From the NCBI GenBank assembly GCA_949987565.1, contig OX465121.1:4328152-4392151 (forward strand): a DNA stretch of 64,000 nt, given 5' to 3'. The stretch comes from Luidia sarsii (Eukaryota; Echinodermata; Asteroidea; Paxillosida; Luidiidae). This document shows, in pieces, positions 11,768-23,775 of this stretch (positions are counted from its first letter, which is position 1; each line of letters opens with the position of its first letter). The translations under genes and the position numbers were made by a program. The notes under the pieces were generated by a model. The model was not told where the DNA came from. It ran no database searches and worked only from the letters and a program-made list of their open reading frames with translations.

Positions 11768-14700
11768 ATGGAGAGATACGACAAAGTCACGTGCCTTGGC
11801 ACCGGATCTGGCGGTGCCGTGTACCTCGTCCGACAGAAAGAGACCAAGAAGTGAGCCTCGCCCGTTATCGGTGACTCAGAATGGATTCATTGTGACTCAG
11901 ATTCGAGTCAGGACACAGACTTGAGTCATGATGACTCAGATTTGTTTCTGGACATTGAATAGAGTTATGATGACTTGGACTTGAGTCATGATGACTCAGA
12001 TTCGAGTCAGGACATGACCTTGAGTCATGATGACTCAGATTTTTTTCAGGACATGGAATAGAGTTATGATGACTTGGACTTGAGTCATGATGACTCAGAT
12101 TCGAGTCAGGACATGGACTTGAGTCATGATGACTCAGATTCGAGTCAGGACATGGACTTGAGTCATGATGATTTGGACTTGATGACTGATGACTGATTCA
12201 TGATGACTCAGAATTGAGTCATGATGACCTGGCTTGTGTTATGAAGACTTGGACTTGATTCATGATGACTTGGACTTGAGTCATGATGACTCAGAATTGA
12301 GTCATGAAGACTCACGATGACTCAGAATTGAGTCACAATGACCTGATGGTCATGGTCTTTGGTCATGAGAACTCATATTTTGGTTATGAGTTTTTCACTC
12401 ACTTACCACTTTACCCACAGATTTGCCCCTACCCATTTTTGTATAAGTATGTACAGTATATGGCGTTTGCCTGGCCTTGACACAATTCATTTGGCCATGA
12501 GGCCACTAAATTTGAATGATTTGTTGTCTTTGTGGCAGGTTGCTGGCCATCAAGAAGATCCAGCTGGACGAGAAGCGGAAGACAAGGACCCGAGAGGCCG
12601 TCCAACGAGAGGCTAACATTCTCTCGGAGCTTAGACACCCGCACATTGTCACCTACTACGAGTCCTTCTTTGAGCAGACGCCGGATGCCGTGCACCTCTG
12701 CATAGTCCAGGCAAGCCCCTACCCAAAAGCCACGGACTGAATAGGGATTTAGTCTAAAGCCGTGTCCGCACTGGACTTATTTTTTACCAAGCCCGTGGGT
12801 AACATTCCAATGGGTAAATCTTCCAGGCGTCCGCACTTGGACTATTCAACTCGGGTAAACTAACCGAGACGATCGGTAAAACTAACCGACTGGCGCAAAC
12901 CAACGCATGAGGGCACTTTCGTGGTGACCTTTCACCGGATGTCTGTACACAATCTACCGGCCGTGTGTGTACATTATGTACAGTACATGTGCATGTACTG
13001 TAGTCACGTTGCTACCCCACGCCCGCACGAGTCTTGTGTATAGGGACGTACCAGCGCCGAACCGGATGCGGTTTTTTACCGAGTCATTTACCGAGTTGTC
13101 GTGTCCGGATTGGACTTTTCGGCTCGGTTAAACTGACCTGGTCAATTTAACCGGGCAGAAGTTGATCGGTTAAACTACCCATTCGAGTCGGGTAAGTTAC
13201 CTGGGAGGAAAATGTCCTGGGCTGTTCGCACTGGACTTAAAATGGTCAATTTACCCATTTGCTCGGTTAGTTTACCCATTTTAAGTCCAGTGCAGACGCG
13301 GCTTTAAGCAAAGTTTTGGTTGGTTAAAGTAACCAATGAACTCGGTTCAAGTAACCAAGAGGAAAGCTTACTGGGCTGTTTCCACTTGACTTGAGATGGG
13401 AAAAGTAGCAATTGTCTTCTGGAGTTTTACCAAACTATGTTCAGATGAAACGCAGCCCCCTACAGCCACAACCTGGATAGGGAATTAATCGAAAGCCTGG
13501 CTCATCTAAAGCGTAGTTTTTGGCCGGTAAAAGTGACCAACGAACTCGGTTCAAGTAATCAAGAGGAAAGTTTACTGGGCTGTTTCCACTTGATTAAAAA
13601 TTGGAAAAGTGACCTTCGCTCTGTAACCAACTCGGCCCATAACCAACTTGCATGCTTGGTCGCTATGGGAAAATGTGCACAAAACAATCCCATAGGGACT
13701 TAGTTGGTTACGGACCGAGTTGACCTGAAACCAATGTGTCAATATTTAGTGGAAGGTTTGCGGTGACGCCATGTATATCTCTTATCTTTCAAGAAGTGTG
13801 GCTCTGAAAAAAGTGTGGCTCTGTGGCGATCCTAGTGGGACCTTTCTCAAATGCAGATTTTTTCAAAATTGTTTACAGAAAAAAGAGGTTCCCAGCTTTT
13901 TTTACCTTTGTTTGTTTGATTTGAACAGCCCGTGTTATGTGTCACCGTCGTTTTTACCGTTTTTTTTTTTCATGAGCAGGACTACTGCGACGGCGGAAAC
14001 CTCGACGAGAAGATGCAGCGGGTCAAAGGTCGAGGGGAGACCCTGGAGGAGGGTCAGGTCATGCAGTGGTTCATTCAGCTGCTGATGGCCGTGCAGTACA
14101 TCCACTCCATGAAGATATTACACAGGTGAAGTGACTCCTGCAATAGTTGGGGTCCAATTTCATGGAATCCGTTATCGCATAATAGACCAAATGTGCAACT
14201 GCTATTTACATGCTATCACGTGACATATAGTGGTAATTTTTTCATCTCATTTGGCACAGAGCAGCGATGGGAATGTACAAAGAAGAATGTGGACAATATG
14301 ATAGTCTTCTTTGCTCATTTCCACTCAGATGAGATGCAAAATTACCCACGATAAGTCACGTGATGGCATGTAAACATTGGTCGCGCATTTGGTCTATTCT
14401 GTGCTTACGGGCAGTGTTTAGCGTATATCTATTTCATGGAATCTGTTAGCAACATTTTTGATGATGACTTTCACTTGAGTCATAATGACTCAGATATGAG
14501 TCATTATGACTTGGATTTGAGTCATGATCACTCACACATGAGTCATGATGACTTTCACATGAGTCATAATGACTTGGATTTGAGTCATAATGACTTGGAT
14601 TTGAGTCATAATGACTTGGATTTGAGTCATAATGACTTGGATTTGAGTCATGATGACTTGGATTTGAGTCATGATCACTCATACATGAGTCATAATGACT

Positions 14701-17700
14701 TTCACTTGAGTCATAATGACTCAGATATGAGTCATGATCACTCACACATGAGTCATGATGACTTTCACATGAGTCATAATGACTTGGATTTGAGTCATAA
14801 TGACTCAGATACGAGTCATGATGACTTAGACTTAAGTCATAATGACTTGGACCTTGGTCAAAATGACTTGATATTTATTGAAGCCGATGTTTTCATATGA
14901 ATGGTTTCCAAATAATGTGCACAATCTTGATTTTGATCGCTTGCTTACAAAGTCAAAATCTCCGCATCTTAATGTGAAAACAAATTCTTGCTCAGCTGAC
15001 GTTACTAATTACTCTCTTTTCTGCAGGGACCTCAAAGCACAAAATGTTTTCCTTACGAAGAAGAACATGCTGAAATTGGGTGAGATTTTAAGAATAAACC
15101 CCTTAGAGTTTTTTAAAAATGTAACATTCTAAAAAGAACTAAAAAGAAAATTGCTGCACTTTTTTATTTGACCACAACTGCAATCGGCTTGCGATTTTTT
15201 GCGTCACAATTTTTTGGCCTGTGTGAACGCTAGCCAAAAAACCTGGTGTATTTGGAAGATTATGTGGGCTGTAGAAATGGCTGTAATGAGAATACCGAGT
15301 ATAAACTGATTTGTTTTTCTGTGGTTCTTATCCTGTATCCCAAGGGGATTTTGGCATTGCTAGAACGTTGGAGCACACCATTGATAAAGCCAGCACGTGT
15401 GTTGGAACCCCCTGTTATCTGAGCCCGGAGCTGTGTCAGGATATTCCCTACAACAACAAGTCCGACATGTGGGTACGTCTTGGCCATCGAGGCTCGCGAG
15501 ACGAGCGTGTTTACATGGTTCAGGGCTTTTAATTCACACTGCAAACAAATCTCTGGGTTGTACGCGGGTCTGATCCCCGAAGCCTGTTCACACTGCAAGA
15601 TATTGACAAGATTTTGACCTGAAGTTAATACAAAAACTGTTGCAAACTGCTCACTGACTAAATTGACATACAATACATAAATCTCAAAAGTTAGAGGGCC
15701 TGACGTTTCGATCCTAGCAGGACCTTTCTCAAAGGCAAAGTCAAAGTCACCTTGCTTTTGAGAAAGGTCCTGCTAGGATCAAAATGTCAGGCTTCTTTTT
15801 TGGTGAAAATGTATCACTTTTTACAAGGCCTTGATAACAGATTCCGATTTTTGCCTGAGATAGTATGTATTCCTGAATAGTTTGCTCTGTGATTCCTTTT
15901 TTTTTTATAGCAGAAGTATTCCTAATTTCCTTTAGGAAAGGTTGGCAGTTATGTACAGAGTGTGGTTATGTGCCATCGCACGACAGTGAATCTCACGTAC
16001 AGAAAGCTTGTTCGTCTGTCACCAGTGTTGCCTTCCCTTGTTTGTCTTCAGGCCTTGGGTTGTCTGCTCTTCGAGATGTGCGCCTTTGCGCCGGCCTTCG
16101 ATGCCAACAACCTCATCAGTCTCTTCTACAAGATTGTCAAGTGCGAATATGCCGTAAGTAGAGCCCAGTCAGCTCCCTTTCATCACCAGAGGCCAATTTT
16201 CGTAGAGCTGCGTAAAGGGATAACGCAACATTGGTCGAGGTCAAAGAATAGCATCCGTACGTTGTCTATCTGATCCAAGATATGCATGAAATAGCACACC
16301 TGTGAAAATTACAGCTCAATCCGCCAACCGATTTTGAGAAAATAGTGAAAAACTGCTTCATTTGTTTCGCGAAAATGCAGCATTCAACTAATTGTTCAGA
16401 AGAAAAAAAATGATTAGATCTCGGTGAGACGTAAACGATTTCTTCTACTCTTTTCTAAAAAAAACCAAAGCATTTAGGCATAAATATTTCAGTGCAAGGT
16501 TTCTACCATAACTGTATAAGCTTCATGTAAATCTGTGAACATTTATGTTTTTTGATCTTACCAATGTTGTGTGGGGGCTTTAAGAAAGAAAATCGCTTCA
16601 AGTAGCTGTTCATACTTTTTCTTTATTCATCAGGCTATTCCGTCCGTTTATTCTGATGACATGCAGCAGCTGATAGCAGCCATTTTAGTCAAGGAACCAG
16701 ACCAGAGACCCGGGTCAGTGTCTATACTGTACATTCATTGCCCTCTGATCGTATATAAATTTAAAAAAAAAATCCACTTTTTAATAGTGCAATCACCCAA
16801 CTTGCTGTTGCCGGGTTAACAACCAGTTGATCAATTGATCTATTGACCACCTATCGGTTATATATGTGTATGATTCTCCTTAGCATTCTGGTCTGGCGCC
16901 TGCTATCGACTGTCTATAGGTTATATGATTATGTTGATGGCCGTTTTCGGAATGAAGGCTTAGGCTCGGGCTTAGGCTTTGGTGGTATACATCTTGCTCA
17001 TTATAATGTCACAGGCGTCTAAAAACAAGCATTTGGCCCCAGGTTTTTTGGTAACTTCTCTGTATCTATCAAGCCAACAAACCTTCAGATTCTGAAACAA
17101 ACCACAACCTGGATTTTCATTTTTTTTGTCAGACAGAGACGAAGCCTGAGCCCGAGCCTAAGCCTTCATCTAGAAAAATGGCTTATCAGCCTCCATGGCA
17201 TTACAGACTGACGCCCGCTATCTATAGGTGAGGTCGTGTCCGAAACAGACTTCCAGAGCTACGCCTAGGGCTATTGTCTTCGCATCTCCGTGTATTTCCA
17301 ATATGAGGAAGACCTAGACCTAGCTCTAGACGCTGGTTTCAGACACGGCCTTATTATAATGTCTATGGGCCTCCATGGCATTATGGTCTGGTGCCCACTA
17401 TCTCTCTCTCAATGTCTATGAACCTCCATGGCATTACGGTCTGGCGCCCACTATCTCTCTCTCAATGTCTATGAGCCTCCATGGCATTACGGTCTGGCGC
17501 CCACTATCTCTCTCTCAATGTCTATGAGCCTCCATGGCATTACGGTCTGGCGCCCACTATCTCTCTCTCAATGTCTATGAGCCTCCATGGCATTACGGTC
17601 TGGTGCCCACTATCTCTCTCAATGTCTATGAGCCTCTAAGGCATTACGGTCTGGTACCCACTATCTCTCTCTCAATGTCTATGAACCTCCATGGCATTAC

Positions 17701-20700
17701 GGTCTGGCGCCCACTATCTCTCTCTCAATGTCTATGAGCCTCCATGGCATTATGGTCTGGTACCCACTATCTCTCTCTCAATGTCTATGGGCCTCCATTG
17801 TATTACGGTCTGGTACCCACTATCAAGCGTATATAGGTTATATGTCTGAATCCCTTTGCGTTTGCTTTCCTTTTTGTCTTTAGTGCCAGCGCTCTGCTGG
17901 CCGTTCCCTTCGTCCAGAGACACCTCAGCCTTTTCATCGCCGCCACAGAGGGCCAGTGGCAGCAGGTCTTGCTGCTCAGAATATCCACGGAGTCCAACGG
18001 CTCGGAAGGCGGGCCCAAGAAGGCCGAATCCAGCCGCGGCGGGGACAAAGGTCAGCCCCAGGGGGCTTCATGGCCATCAGAGGGCTTGACACTATGAACA
18101 TCTAAACCGTGAAAATGGGGTGAAAGTGTCATTTAGCCGTGAAAAGAAAATTCACCGTGTTTTCACCCCTATTTCATGGCACACAGTTAGCCAAGTCATT
18201 TTCACGGGTGTCTCAAGGCCACATTCCTGGTGGTAAATGGCTAGAGACAATTTAGAAGTATCTGGGAGTGACAGTTACAAGGACACCATACAGTACCTCT
18301 ATGGGGGCTTGTGGTCCCTACTGGTAATTGAATTAGCCATCCCTCAAGGCTGGAGCTTGCCACCCTAGATATTCACATTTGTTTTCACGGTCTCTTTAGT
18401 CACTGTGATTTCACGGTGCATTTTGCAGTGAATTCAGCATGAAAACAATCGCCTCTCTGACCTGATAAGGACATCTTCAGGTCACTAAAGAAACTGAGGG
18501 GGGGGGGGGACTGGTGGTAGCGTTCAATGAGGTCGAGGTTGAGCTCAACTTGGAGTGGACAGTTTATTTGGCATTTTTCCCGCCTAAAACCTCCCTTAGG
18601 CTCAGACTCAGGTGTTGTCTCCGTATCTTTCATCCATTTTTAAGGACAAGGCGTGGGAGATTTGAACAAGATTCCTATGCTTGACCAAATGCGTACCCTT
18701 GATGATCTCGCCCCCTTATTTGGCCATTTTATCGTTCCTGTCGGGTTTCTGTTCACAGATACTCCACCGAGGAGACCGCTGGAGCCCAAAGACTCGGGCG
18801 AGTACTCAGATGACTTCTCCAGCAGCGAGAATGGTAATGACGAGGACAACGATGACGACGACATGGTGGAGGAAGAGCTGAGTGGCTGCAGTGGAGACGA
18901 CGAAGGTATGGACATCTTCCTCTGCCTCGGCCTCTCCCTCTCTCTCTCTTCCTCTCCCTTTGCCTCTCCCCCTACCTCTCCCTCTTCCTCTGCCTCTGCC
19001 TCTCTCTTTTCCTCTCCCTTTGCCTCTGCCTCTGCCTCTGCCCCTCTCTCTCTTCCTCTGCCTCTGCCTCTCCCTTTCCCTCTCTCTTCCTCCCTCTCCC
19101 TTTCTCCCTTTTCCTCTGCCTCTGCCTCTGCCCCTCTCTCTCTCTTCCTCTCCCTCTCCTTCTCTCTGCCTCTGCCTCCCCTTTCCCTCTCTCTCTCCCT
19201 CTCTCTTTCTCTTTCTCCATTTTTTCCCCCTCTTCCTCTGCCTCTGCCTCTCCCTTTCTTTCTCTCTGCCTCTCCCTTTCCCTCTCTCTTCCCCCTCTCT
19301 CTTTCTCCCTCTTCCTCTGCCTCTGCCTCTCCCCCTCTCTCTCTTCCTCTGCCTCTCTCTCTCTTCCTCTCCCTCTCTTTCTCTCTGCCTCTGCCTCCCC
19401 TTTCCCTCTCTCTCTCCCTCTGTTTTTCTCTTTCTCCATTTTTTTCTCCCTCTCCCTCTTCCTCTCCCTCTCCCTCTCCCCAATGAAACAAGCTTGCCAT
19501 AAAGCACAGAGGAAACAAGGGAAGAAAACCAAATGCACTGCCAACTCTCACTCTCTGCGGCAGAAATTGTGGAGGAGGTGGTCGTGAGTTCCAGTGACGA
19601 GGACGAGTCTGCCCAGGCCGCCCGGGCGCGGCCCAAGTCCGGGCCCCGCCCTGTCACCGCCACGCCCTCCCCCCTGCGGGATGGGTCCAGCACCAGCCCC
19701 AAGGTGCAGTCAACGGACCAAGAATACGCCGATGATTTTGAAGATGTGGAGTCGGACGAGGTAGGTCGCCCGTAATGCAGTGAACTTGTAAAGAGCTTAA
19801 AACATAACGGCGCTCTCTGTTGATTTGGAAAGCTTGCGGTGATACCATGTGTCAAAGCTGTGTCTTTCGATAAGGAGTACGGCTCTGAGAAGAGCCAGTA
19901 ACTCTGCCATTCTGGATAGTTTGTGGTCTGCCTGTTGTCAGGAGACTGCTGGATCCAAACTCCTGATAGTGCTCGTAGGTGTCGCAGAGATTACTGAAGC
20001 ATGCATGTGCAAGCGTTCCAAACCTCACGATGACTGGAGTATGCAGAGTCTTAAGCACCGTGACTTTCAAGTTCATGATGCTGGGATCCTGGATGGAACT
20101 TGATTTCTCGTCTTTTGCCACTCCTGACCCCTGACCCCCGACCCCCGACCCCCGACCCCCGCAACAGAACCTGGAGGTGATTCTGAGCCACGCTCGGACG
20201 GCCGTAGGAGTAGAGGCCAACTACGGAGACGACTTTGACGATGAACTCGAGGAGGATCAGAGGCCCACCTCAAGTTGCAGGCAGTTGCTCAGAGAGTAAG
20301 TGAGAAAGAGGGGATCCCTCAGACTCGTAGTCGAGTCACAAGGCGTCGAGTCAGGGCCCAAGTCCGAGTCGCCTCTCTCAAGTCAAGAGTGCGAGTCCTG
20401 ATGAGTCCCGATGAGTCATGAGTCACGGAGTTCAAGTCCATGTCTGAGACCAGAGCTATCCAGGTCCAGTCTGAGTCTTGAGTCACTGAGTTCAAGTCCA
20501 AGTCCGAGTCCTGAGTCATTAAGTTTGAGTTTTGAGTCACTGAGTTCAAGTCCGAGTCCTGAGTCATCTAGTCTGAGTTTTGAGTCACTGAGTTCAAGTC
20601 CAAGTCCGAGTCCTGAGTCATTCAGTTTGAGTTTTGAGTCACTGAGTTCAAGTCCGAGTCCTGAGTCATCCAGTTTAAGTTTTGAGTCACTGAGTTCAAG

Positions 20701-22344
20701 TCCAAGTCCGAGTCCTGAGTCATTCAGTTTGAGTTTTGAGTCACTGAGTTCAAGTCCGAGTCCTGAGTCATCCTGGTGGACTCAAAGTGCTAGTCACGAG
20801 TCACAAAGGTTGAGTGACCATTAAACATATACACCATTAGAAACACATCTCCCTATCTCGACTGGCTTCTCAAATCATTTTGGGGGGGAATACTAAAGAG
20901 AAAAGTATTGAAAGAAAATGATTTGATTCACCCATGTTCTCAATGTGAGTCTGTATAAGCAATCAGGTGATGAAACTGACGATTGCCGTCCGAGCCCAAA
21001 TATCCTATTTCAATTTGCATTTGGCAGCGGGACCACTGCTAAATTAGCACACTGCAGGGACGGCCTAAAGCCGCGTTTCCAATGGACTAAAATTTAACCG
21101 AGATGATGCTTAAATTTCTAATGGTCAAATTTGGACTTTTGAGTTGGTCAAATTTAACCGAGACGATGGTTAAAGTAACCGAGCTGGCAATATAACGGCT
21201 CATGAAGGTCAAGTGTCAGCAGGATACACAATGTACGTGTGTACATTTAGCGCGTGATACAAAGCAGATGCTGGGCACAGTGCATGTATGTGTTACGTCT
21301 TAGGCCGGATGTGGTTTTTTACCGGGTCGCGTTTAAGCGCGTGGTGCGTTTTCACTGGACTAATCGGCTCGGTTAAACTTACCTGGTCACTTTTACTGGG
21401 CAGAGGTTGGCTGGTAAAAGTAACCATTCGGCTCGGTTAAATTAACCGAGAGGAAATTTAACTGGGCTGTTTCCACTGGACTTAATATGGGAAAAGTAAC
21501 CATCGTCTCGGTTACTTTGACCAAAATCAGTCCAGTGGAAACGCGGCTTTAAACTGGCCTGAGACAATTTCAACTGACATTTGGCCGCTAGACCGTTGCT
21601 AGATTCCAAACCCTGTATCGTGGTTCATGTGGACCCTTGCTGTTGTCTTGCAGGCACTGCATCGATTCCTTAGGAGAGGATGTCTTCAACAAGATTCAGG
21701 CACGCTGTGGCAAAGGGAATTCCTCCAGTCCCGAGGTTCTATCCCAAGACATGGTCAGGTAAGGTGCATCTGACAGTGGCACAAAAGTCGCACATCCACT
21801 GGATTTAAAAAAAATGGAGAATTTTAATCAAGACGTGGTCAGGAAAGGTCCCTATGACAATGACACAAAAGTTGCATATCCACTGGATTTAAAAAAAATG
21901 GAGAATTTTAATCAAGACATGGCCAGGTAAGGTGCATCTGACAATGGCACAAAAGTCGCACATCCACTGGATTTAAAAAAATGGAGAATTTTAATCAAGA
22001 CGTGGTCAGGAAAGGTCCCTATGACAATGACACAAAAGTTTCATGTCAACTGGATTTTAAAAAATGGAGAATTTTAATCAGACATGGTCAGGTAATGTGC
22101 ATCTGACAATGGCACTAAAGTTGCATACCCACTGGATTTAAACAAAAATTCAATCGAGACAATGGTTAATTTTCAAATGGGTAAATCTTACCGCCATTCA
22201 TACATCTTTTATCTTTACATTTTCATGGTGATTTTTTTTATCCATCCATCCCACAGTCTTCAGTTGAAGCACACCGTCGGTAACGAGCACATGGAGACCT
22301 GCTACTTGGTCAATGAGCTGCTTGGGGATGCAGCGTCCTCATGA
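11768..22344 (+). CDS. NIMA-related (NEK-family) serine/threonine kinase with acidic C-terminal tail, 531 aa
   Basis: Protein kinase of the NEK family, typically acting at centrosomes, cilia or in the cell cycle. Thirteen coding exons: 11768-11850, 12539-12710, 13980-14125, 15027-15079, 15345-15472, 16052-16153, 16634-16713, 17884-18050, 18759-18905, 19564-19760, 20168-20295, 21654-21758, 22257-22344; total 1596 nt. The kinase domain (about residues 4-265) has the glycine loop GTGSGG at 11-16, Lys33 in AIKK, HRD at 133-135, DFG at 153-155 and the NEK-like activation segment CVGTPCYLSPEL (SPE 178-180), so it looks catalytically competent. The tail has Asp/Glu/Ser-rich stretches (around 310-460), then a short conserved-looking C-terminus. 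Intron 2 has a GC donor (gcaagc at 12711). I cannot assign the vertebrate paralogue; NEK4/NEK11 or the fish NEK12 group should be tested. Introns hold several minisatellites and two copies of a TIR element. Confidence 0.9.
11865..12355. repeat. TGACTCA minisatellite (NEK intron 1)
   Basis: Repeats of GAGTCATGATGACTCAGATT with variants, about 20 bp per unit. It contains many TGACTCA heptamers and begins about 15 bp after the donor of NEK exon 1. Confidence 0.9.
12755..13306. mobile_element. TIR element (MITE-like), family T copy 1
   Basis: Begins TAAAGCCGTGTCCGCACTGG and ends with its near-perfect reverse complement (13282-13306, 23 of 25 bases). Length 552 bp, no coding capacity. It lies in NEK intron 2. 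A related copy is at 21066-21551, and degenerate derivatives follow to about 13740. Confidence 0.75.
13620..13730. repeat. ACCAACTCGG foldback fragment
   Basis: Inverted ACCAACTCGG / CCGAGTTG blocks around the core TATGGGAAAATGTGCACAAAA. The same core is found inverted at about 26997-27018 in TMEM18 DNA. Confidence 0.5.
13754..13850. mobile_element. Family B fragment joined to family A fragment
   Basis: Starts with the family B terminus GGTTTGCGGTGACGCCATGT, contains AGTGTGGCTCTG twice, then continues into CGATCCTAGTGGGACCTTTC of family A. Confidence 0.5.
14455..14880. repeat. 21-bp minisatellite GAGTCATAATGACTTGGATTT (NEK intron 3)
   Basis: About twenty units of 21 bp, open in several frames on both strands because the unit is a multiple of three. 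Variants include ATGACTCAG heptamers. It belongs to the same loose GAGTCA/TGACTCA class as 11865 and 52600. Confidence 0.92.
15620..15805. mobile_element. Family A self-complementary element
   Basis: AAACTGTTGCAAACTGCTCA ... GGGCCTGACGTTTCGATCCT, then a central inversion back to GGTCCTGCTAGGATCAAAAT. It lies in NEK intron 5. The arms pair over about 40 bp around the AAAGGC core. Confidence 0.7.
16195..16585. mobile_element. Probable TIR element related to family E
   Basis: The left end has AACGCAACATTGGTC and the right end GATCTTACCAATGTTGTG, inverted copies of each other. It occupies most of NEK intron 6. Confidence 0.45.
17360..17830. repeat. 53-bp minisatellite (NEK intron 7)
   Basis: About nine units of 53 bp starting CCTCCATGGCATTACGGTCT and ending in CTCTCTCTCAATGTCTATGA. 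It lies just upstream of exon 8. Confidence 0.93.
18910..19480. repeat. CT-rich (TCTGCC/TCTCCC)n array
   Basis: About 570 bp of polypyrimidine on the sense strand between NEK exons 9 and 10, starting a few bases after the donor. The long open frames in it (Ser/Pro/Leu or Arg/Glu) are artefacts. Confidence 0.93.
19825..19960. mobile_element. Family B foldback-element fragment
   Basis: AGCTTGCGGTGATACCATGT, then CGGCTCTGAGAAGAGCCAGT and TTGTCAGGAGACTG, in NEK intron 10. Confidence 0.55.
20325..20815. repeat. GAGTCA/GAGTCCTGAGTC minisatellite (NEK intron 11)
   Basis: Units of about 48 and 54 bp alternate (GAGTTTTGAGTCACTGAGTT, CAAGTCCGAGTCCTGAGTCA). It starts about 30 bp after the donor of exon 11. 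Confidence 0.9.
21066..21551. mobile_element. TIR element (MITE-like), family T copy 2
   Basis: Starts TAAAGCCGCGTTTCC and ends GGAAACGCGGCTTTA, a perfect 15-bp terminal inversion. Internal sequence matches the copy at 12755 (CCGGATG.GGTTTTTTACCG, GGCTCGGTTAAA). 486 bp, NEK intron 11. Confidence 0.78.
21748..22130 (+). repeat. 84-bp tandem repeat that copies the exon 12/intron boundary
   Basis: Five units beginning with the last bases of NEK exon 12 (AGACATGGTCAG) and the donor. The later units carry AAGACGTGGTCAGGAAAGG, AAGACATGGCCAGGTAAGG (gt at 21927), a second GAAAGG unit, and AGACATGGTCAGGTAATG (gt at 22092). Two units therefore keep GT donor-like sites. Confidence 0.85.
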
Positions 22345-22534
22345 TGCCCACTGCAGACTCACGGGGACATGAGAGTTGTTCACGCTCAGACTCACAGTCT
22401 CTGCAGATTTATCGATATCACGTTTGGGAAAAAAGAAGGGTCCGTGAGAGGATGTGTTAATTTTTCTTTGAAAAGTATTTGGCAAGAGTGTATAAGATTA
22501 TGTTTGTGGTTGCGGAATTATAATACGAGTTTGT

Positions 22535-22720
22535 GCCGAGGAGAATGTATTTCAAGAAGAGTTTGCCCTTCTCAACGCATAATTAAACATTGTATGCCGA
22601 GTGCTTTGCCTGATTGCCTGTTCAAAGAATACAAGCAGCTTAGGCGGGATTTGAATCCGCGACTCTTGCTTTCTAGAGAAGACGTCTTAACCAATGGACC
22701 ACCGAGGTCTTGTGGCAGAT
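22535..22720 (-). mobile_element. tRNA-Ser-like SINE (family D), fragment
   Basis: On the minus strand it has GGGATTTGAATCCCG-type B-box sequence in inverted orientation (CGGGATTTGAATCCGCGACT on plus), TTTCTAGAGAAGACGTCTTAACCA, and the head GAGAATGTA..TCAA.GAG.GTTTGCCCT. Confidence 0.6.
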
Positions 22721-23334
22721 TGGAATCTGTAACGTATAATATAAAGGGTATATGATTTTTTTTATCTTGAAACATTGCAGTACATTTGTTTTTCTTGGTC
22801 CGACCTCAGAATTGCTCTGAAATTATTGGGATCTTTTTTGCAAAGAAACCGTCGCTATTACAACTGTGCCTTGGATAGTTCATTAAGAGAATTTTGATTC
22901 ATATCGAATACTTCTGTCCAATTAAAAGTTTGTGAGTTTTCATTCAGACTTAATAAGCCTGGTGGATTTTTTTCTAATTGTACATATTTGACATTCTGCA
23001 TATACTTGAAGCTGTTAGAAAAAAAAAATTGTTTTATTTTTGGATCCTACTTCATTCACTCCTGTATAATTGTTGAAGAATATTTTGTAGATAATCCGTA
23101 GCAGGATGGGTATGAATATTATGTTGAATAACATATTTTTCCTACAATGTAGTGCCTGACCTTATTTCTCTTCATTATTCAAGTGGTCTAACTGGTATGG
23201 GAAAAATTGTGTATAGTAGCAATATAACATGATTTAAATCCGTAAAATTTATCAATTTAATATTTTTTTTGCCTTTTTTGAATTAATCTATGAAGGAAAT
23301 GGACAGGGAATTTTACCTATTGATTTGAGAGGGA

Positions 23335-23580
23335 AGAAATTGGATTGGGGATTTGAACCTGAGCCTCGAGTTTAGTGTACCAGTGCCCTACCACCAGAGC
23401 TATATGGCCCTAGGGGTGGCCTTCCCAAATAGTCAACTCGTCTTTGCCGGGATGGGGGCGTCTGTCAAAAGCATTTAACCATTAACTGCCTTACATCTCC
23501 GGGGATCATGCCCATGTTTTCATTCAGATGCAAACAACCAATTGTTGTAAACCTGGCTACAGCAGTTTGGGACTCACTCA
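23335..23580 (-). mobile_element. tRNA-like SINE (family C)
   Basis: Minus-strand copy with GAGCTATATGGCCC, ATAGTCAACTCGTCTTTGCC, TTAACTGCCTTACATCTCC and ACAACCAATTGTTGTAAACC. This is the full body of the family seen at 38155 and 53840. Confidence 0.7.
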
Positions 23581-23629
23581 GATACAACTTTCTAAATTGT
23601 TTTTGATCAATGCAGTCAAGTAATGTGTT

Positions 23630-23775
23630 TCCTTTGTTCTTTAGTTACCCTGGCAAAGACTAGTTGACCATTTGGGAAGGCTGCCATCTAAGGGCTGGAT
23701 AGCTCAGGTGGTAAAAGCCCCTGAACGTTAGACCAGAGGTCTCAGATTCAAATTCTGGTCCAGTCAATCACTCTT
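23630..23775 (+). mobile_element. tRNA-like SINE (family C), 3' part
   Basis: GGGCTGGATAGCTCAGGTGG (A-box region) and AGATTCAAATTCTGGTCCAG (B-box region), preceded by TTTGGGAAGGCTGCCATC. Confidence 0.65.

Noticed and set aside
14436..14900. Long open frames of a heptapeptide repeat (SHNDLDL type) on both strands
   Set aside because: The 21-bp minisatellite is a multiple of three without stops. It lies inside a NEK intron, is open on both strands, and has no homology or codon bias of its own.
18640..19855. Open frames of up to 349 codons (Arg/Glu-rich) opposite NEK exons 9-10
   Set aside because: They arise from the CT-rich intronic array read in reverse and overlap true NEK exons on the other strand.
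22369..22755. 128-codon frame downstream of the NEK stop codon
   Set aside because: Its 3' half is a reversed family D SINE (CGGGATTTGAATCCGCGACT) and the rest lacks homology; probably 3' UTR.
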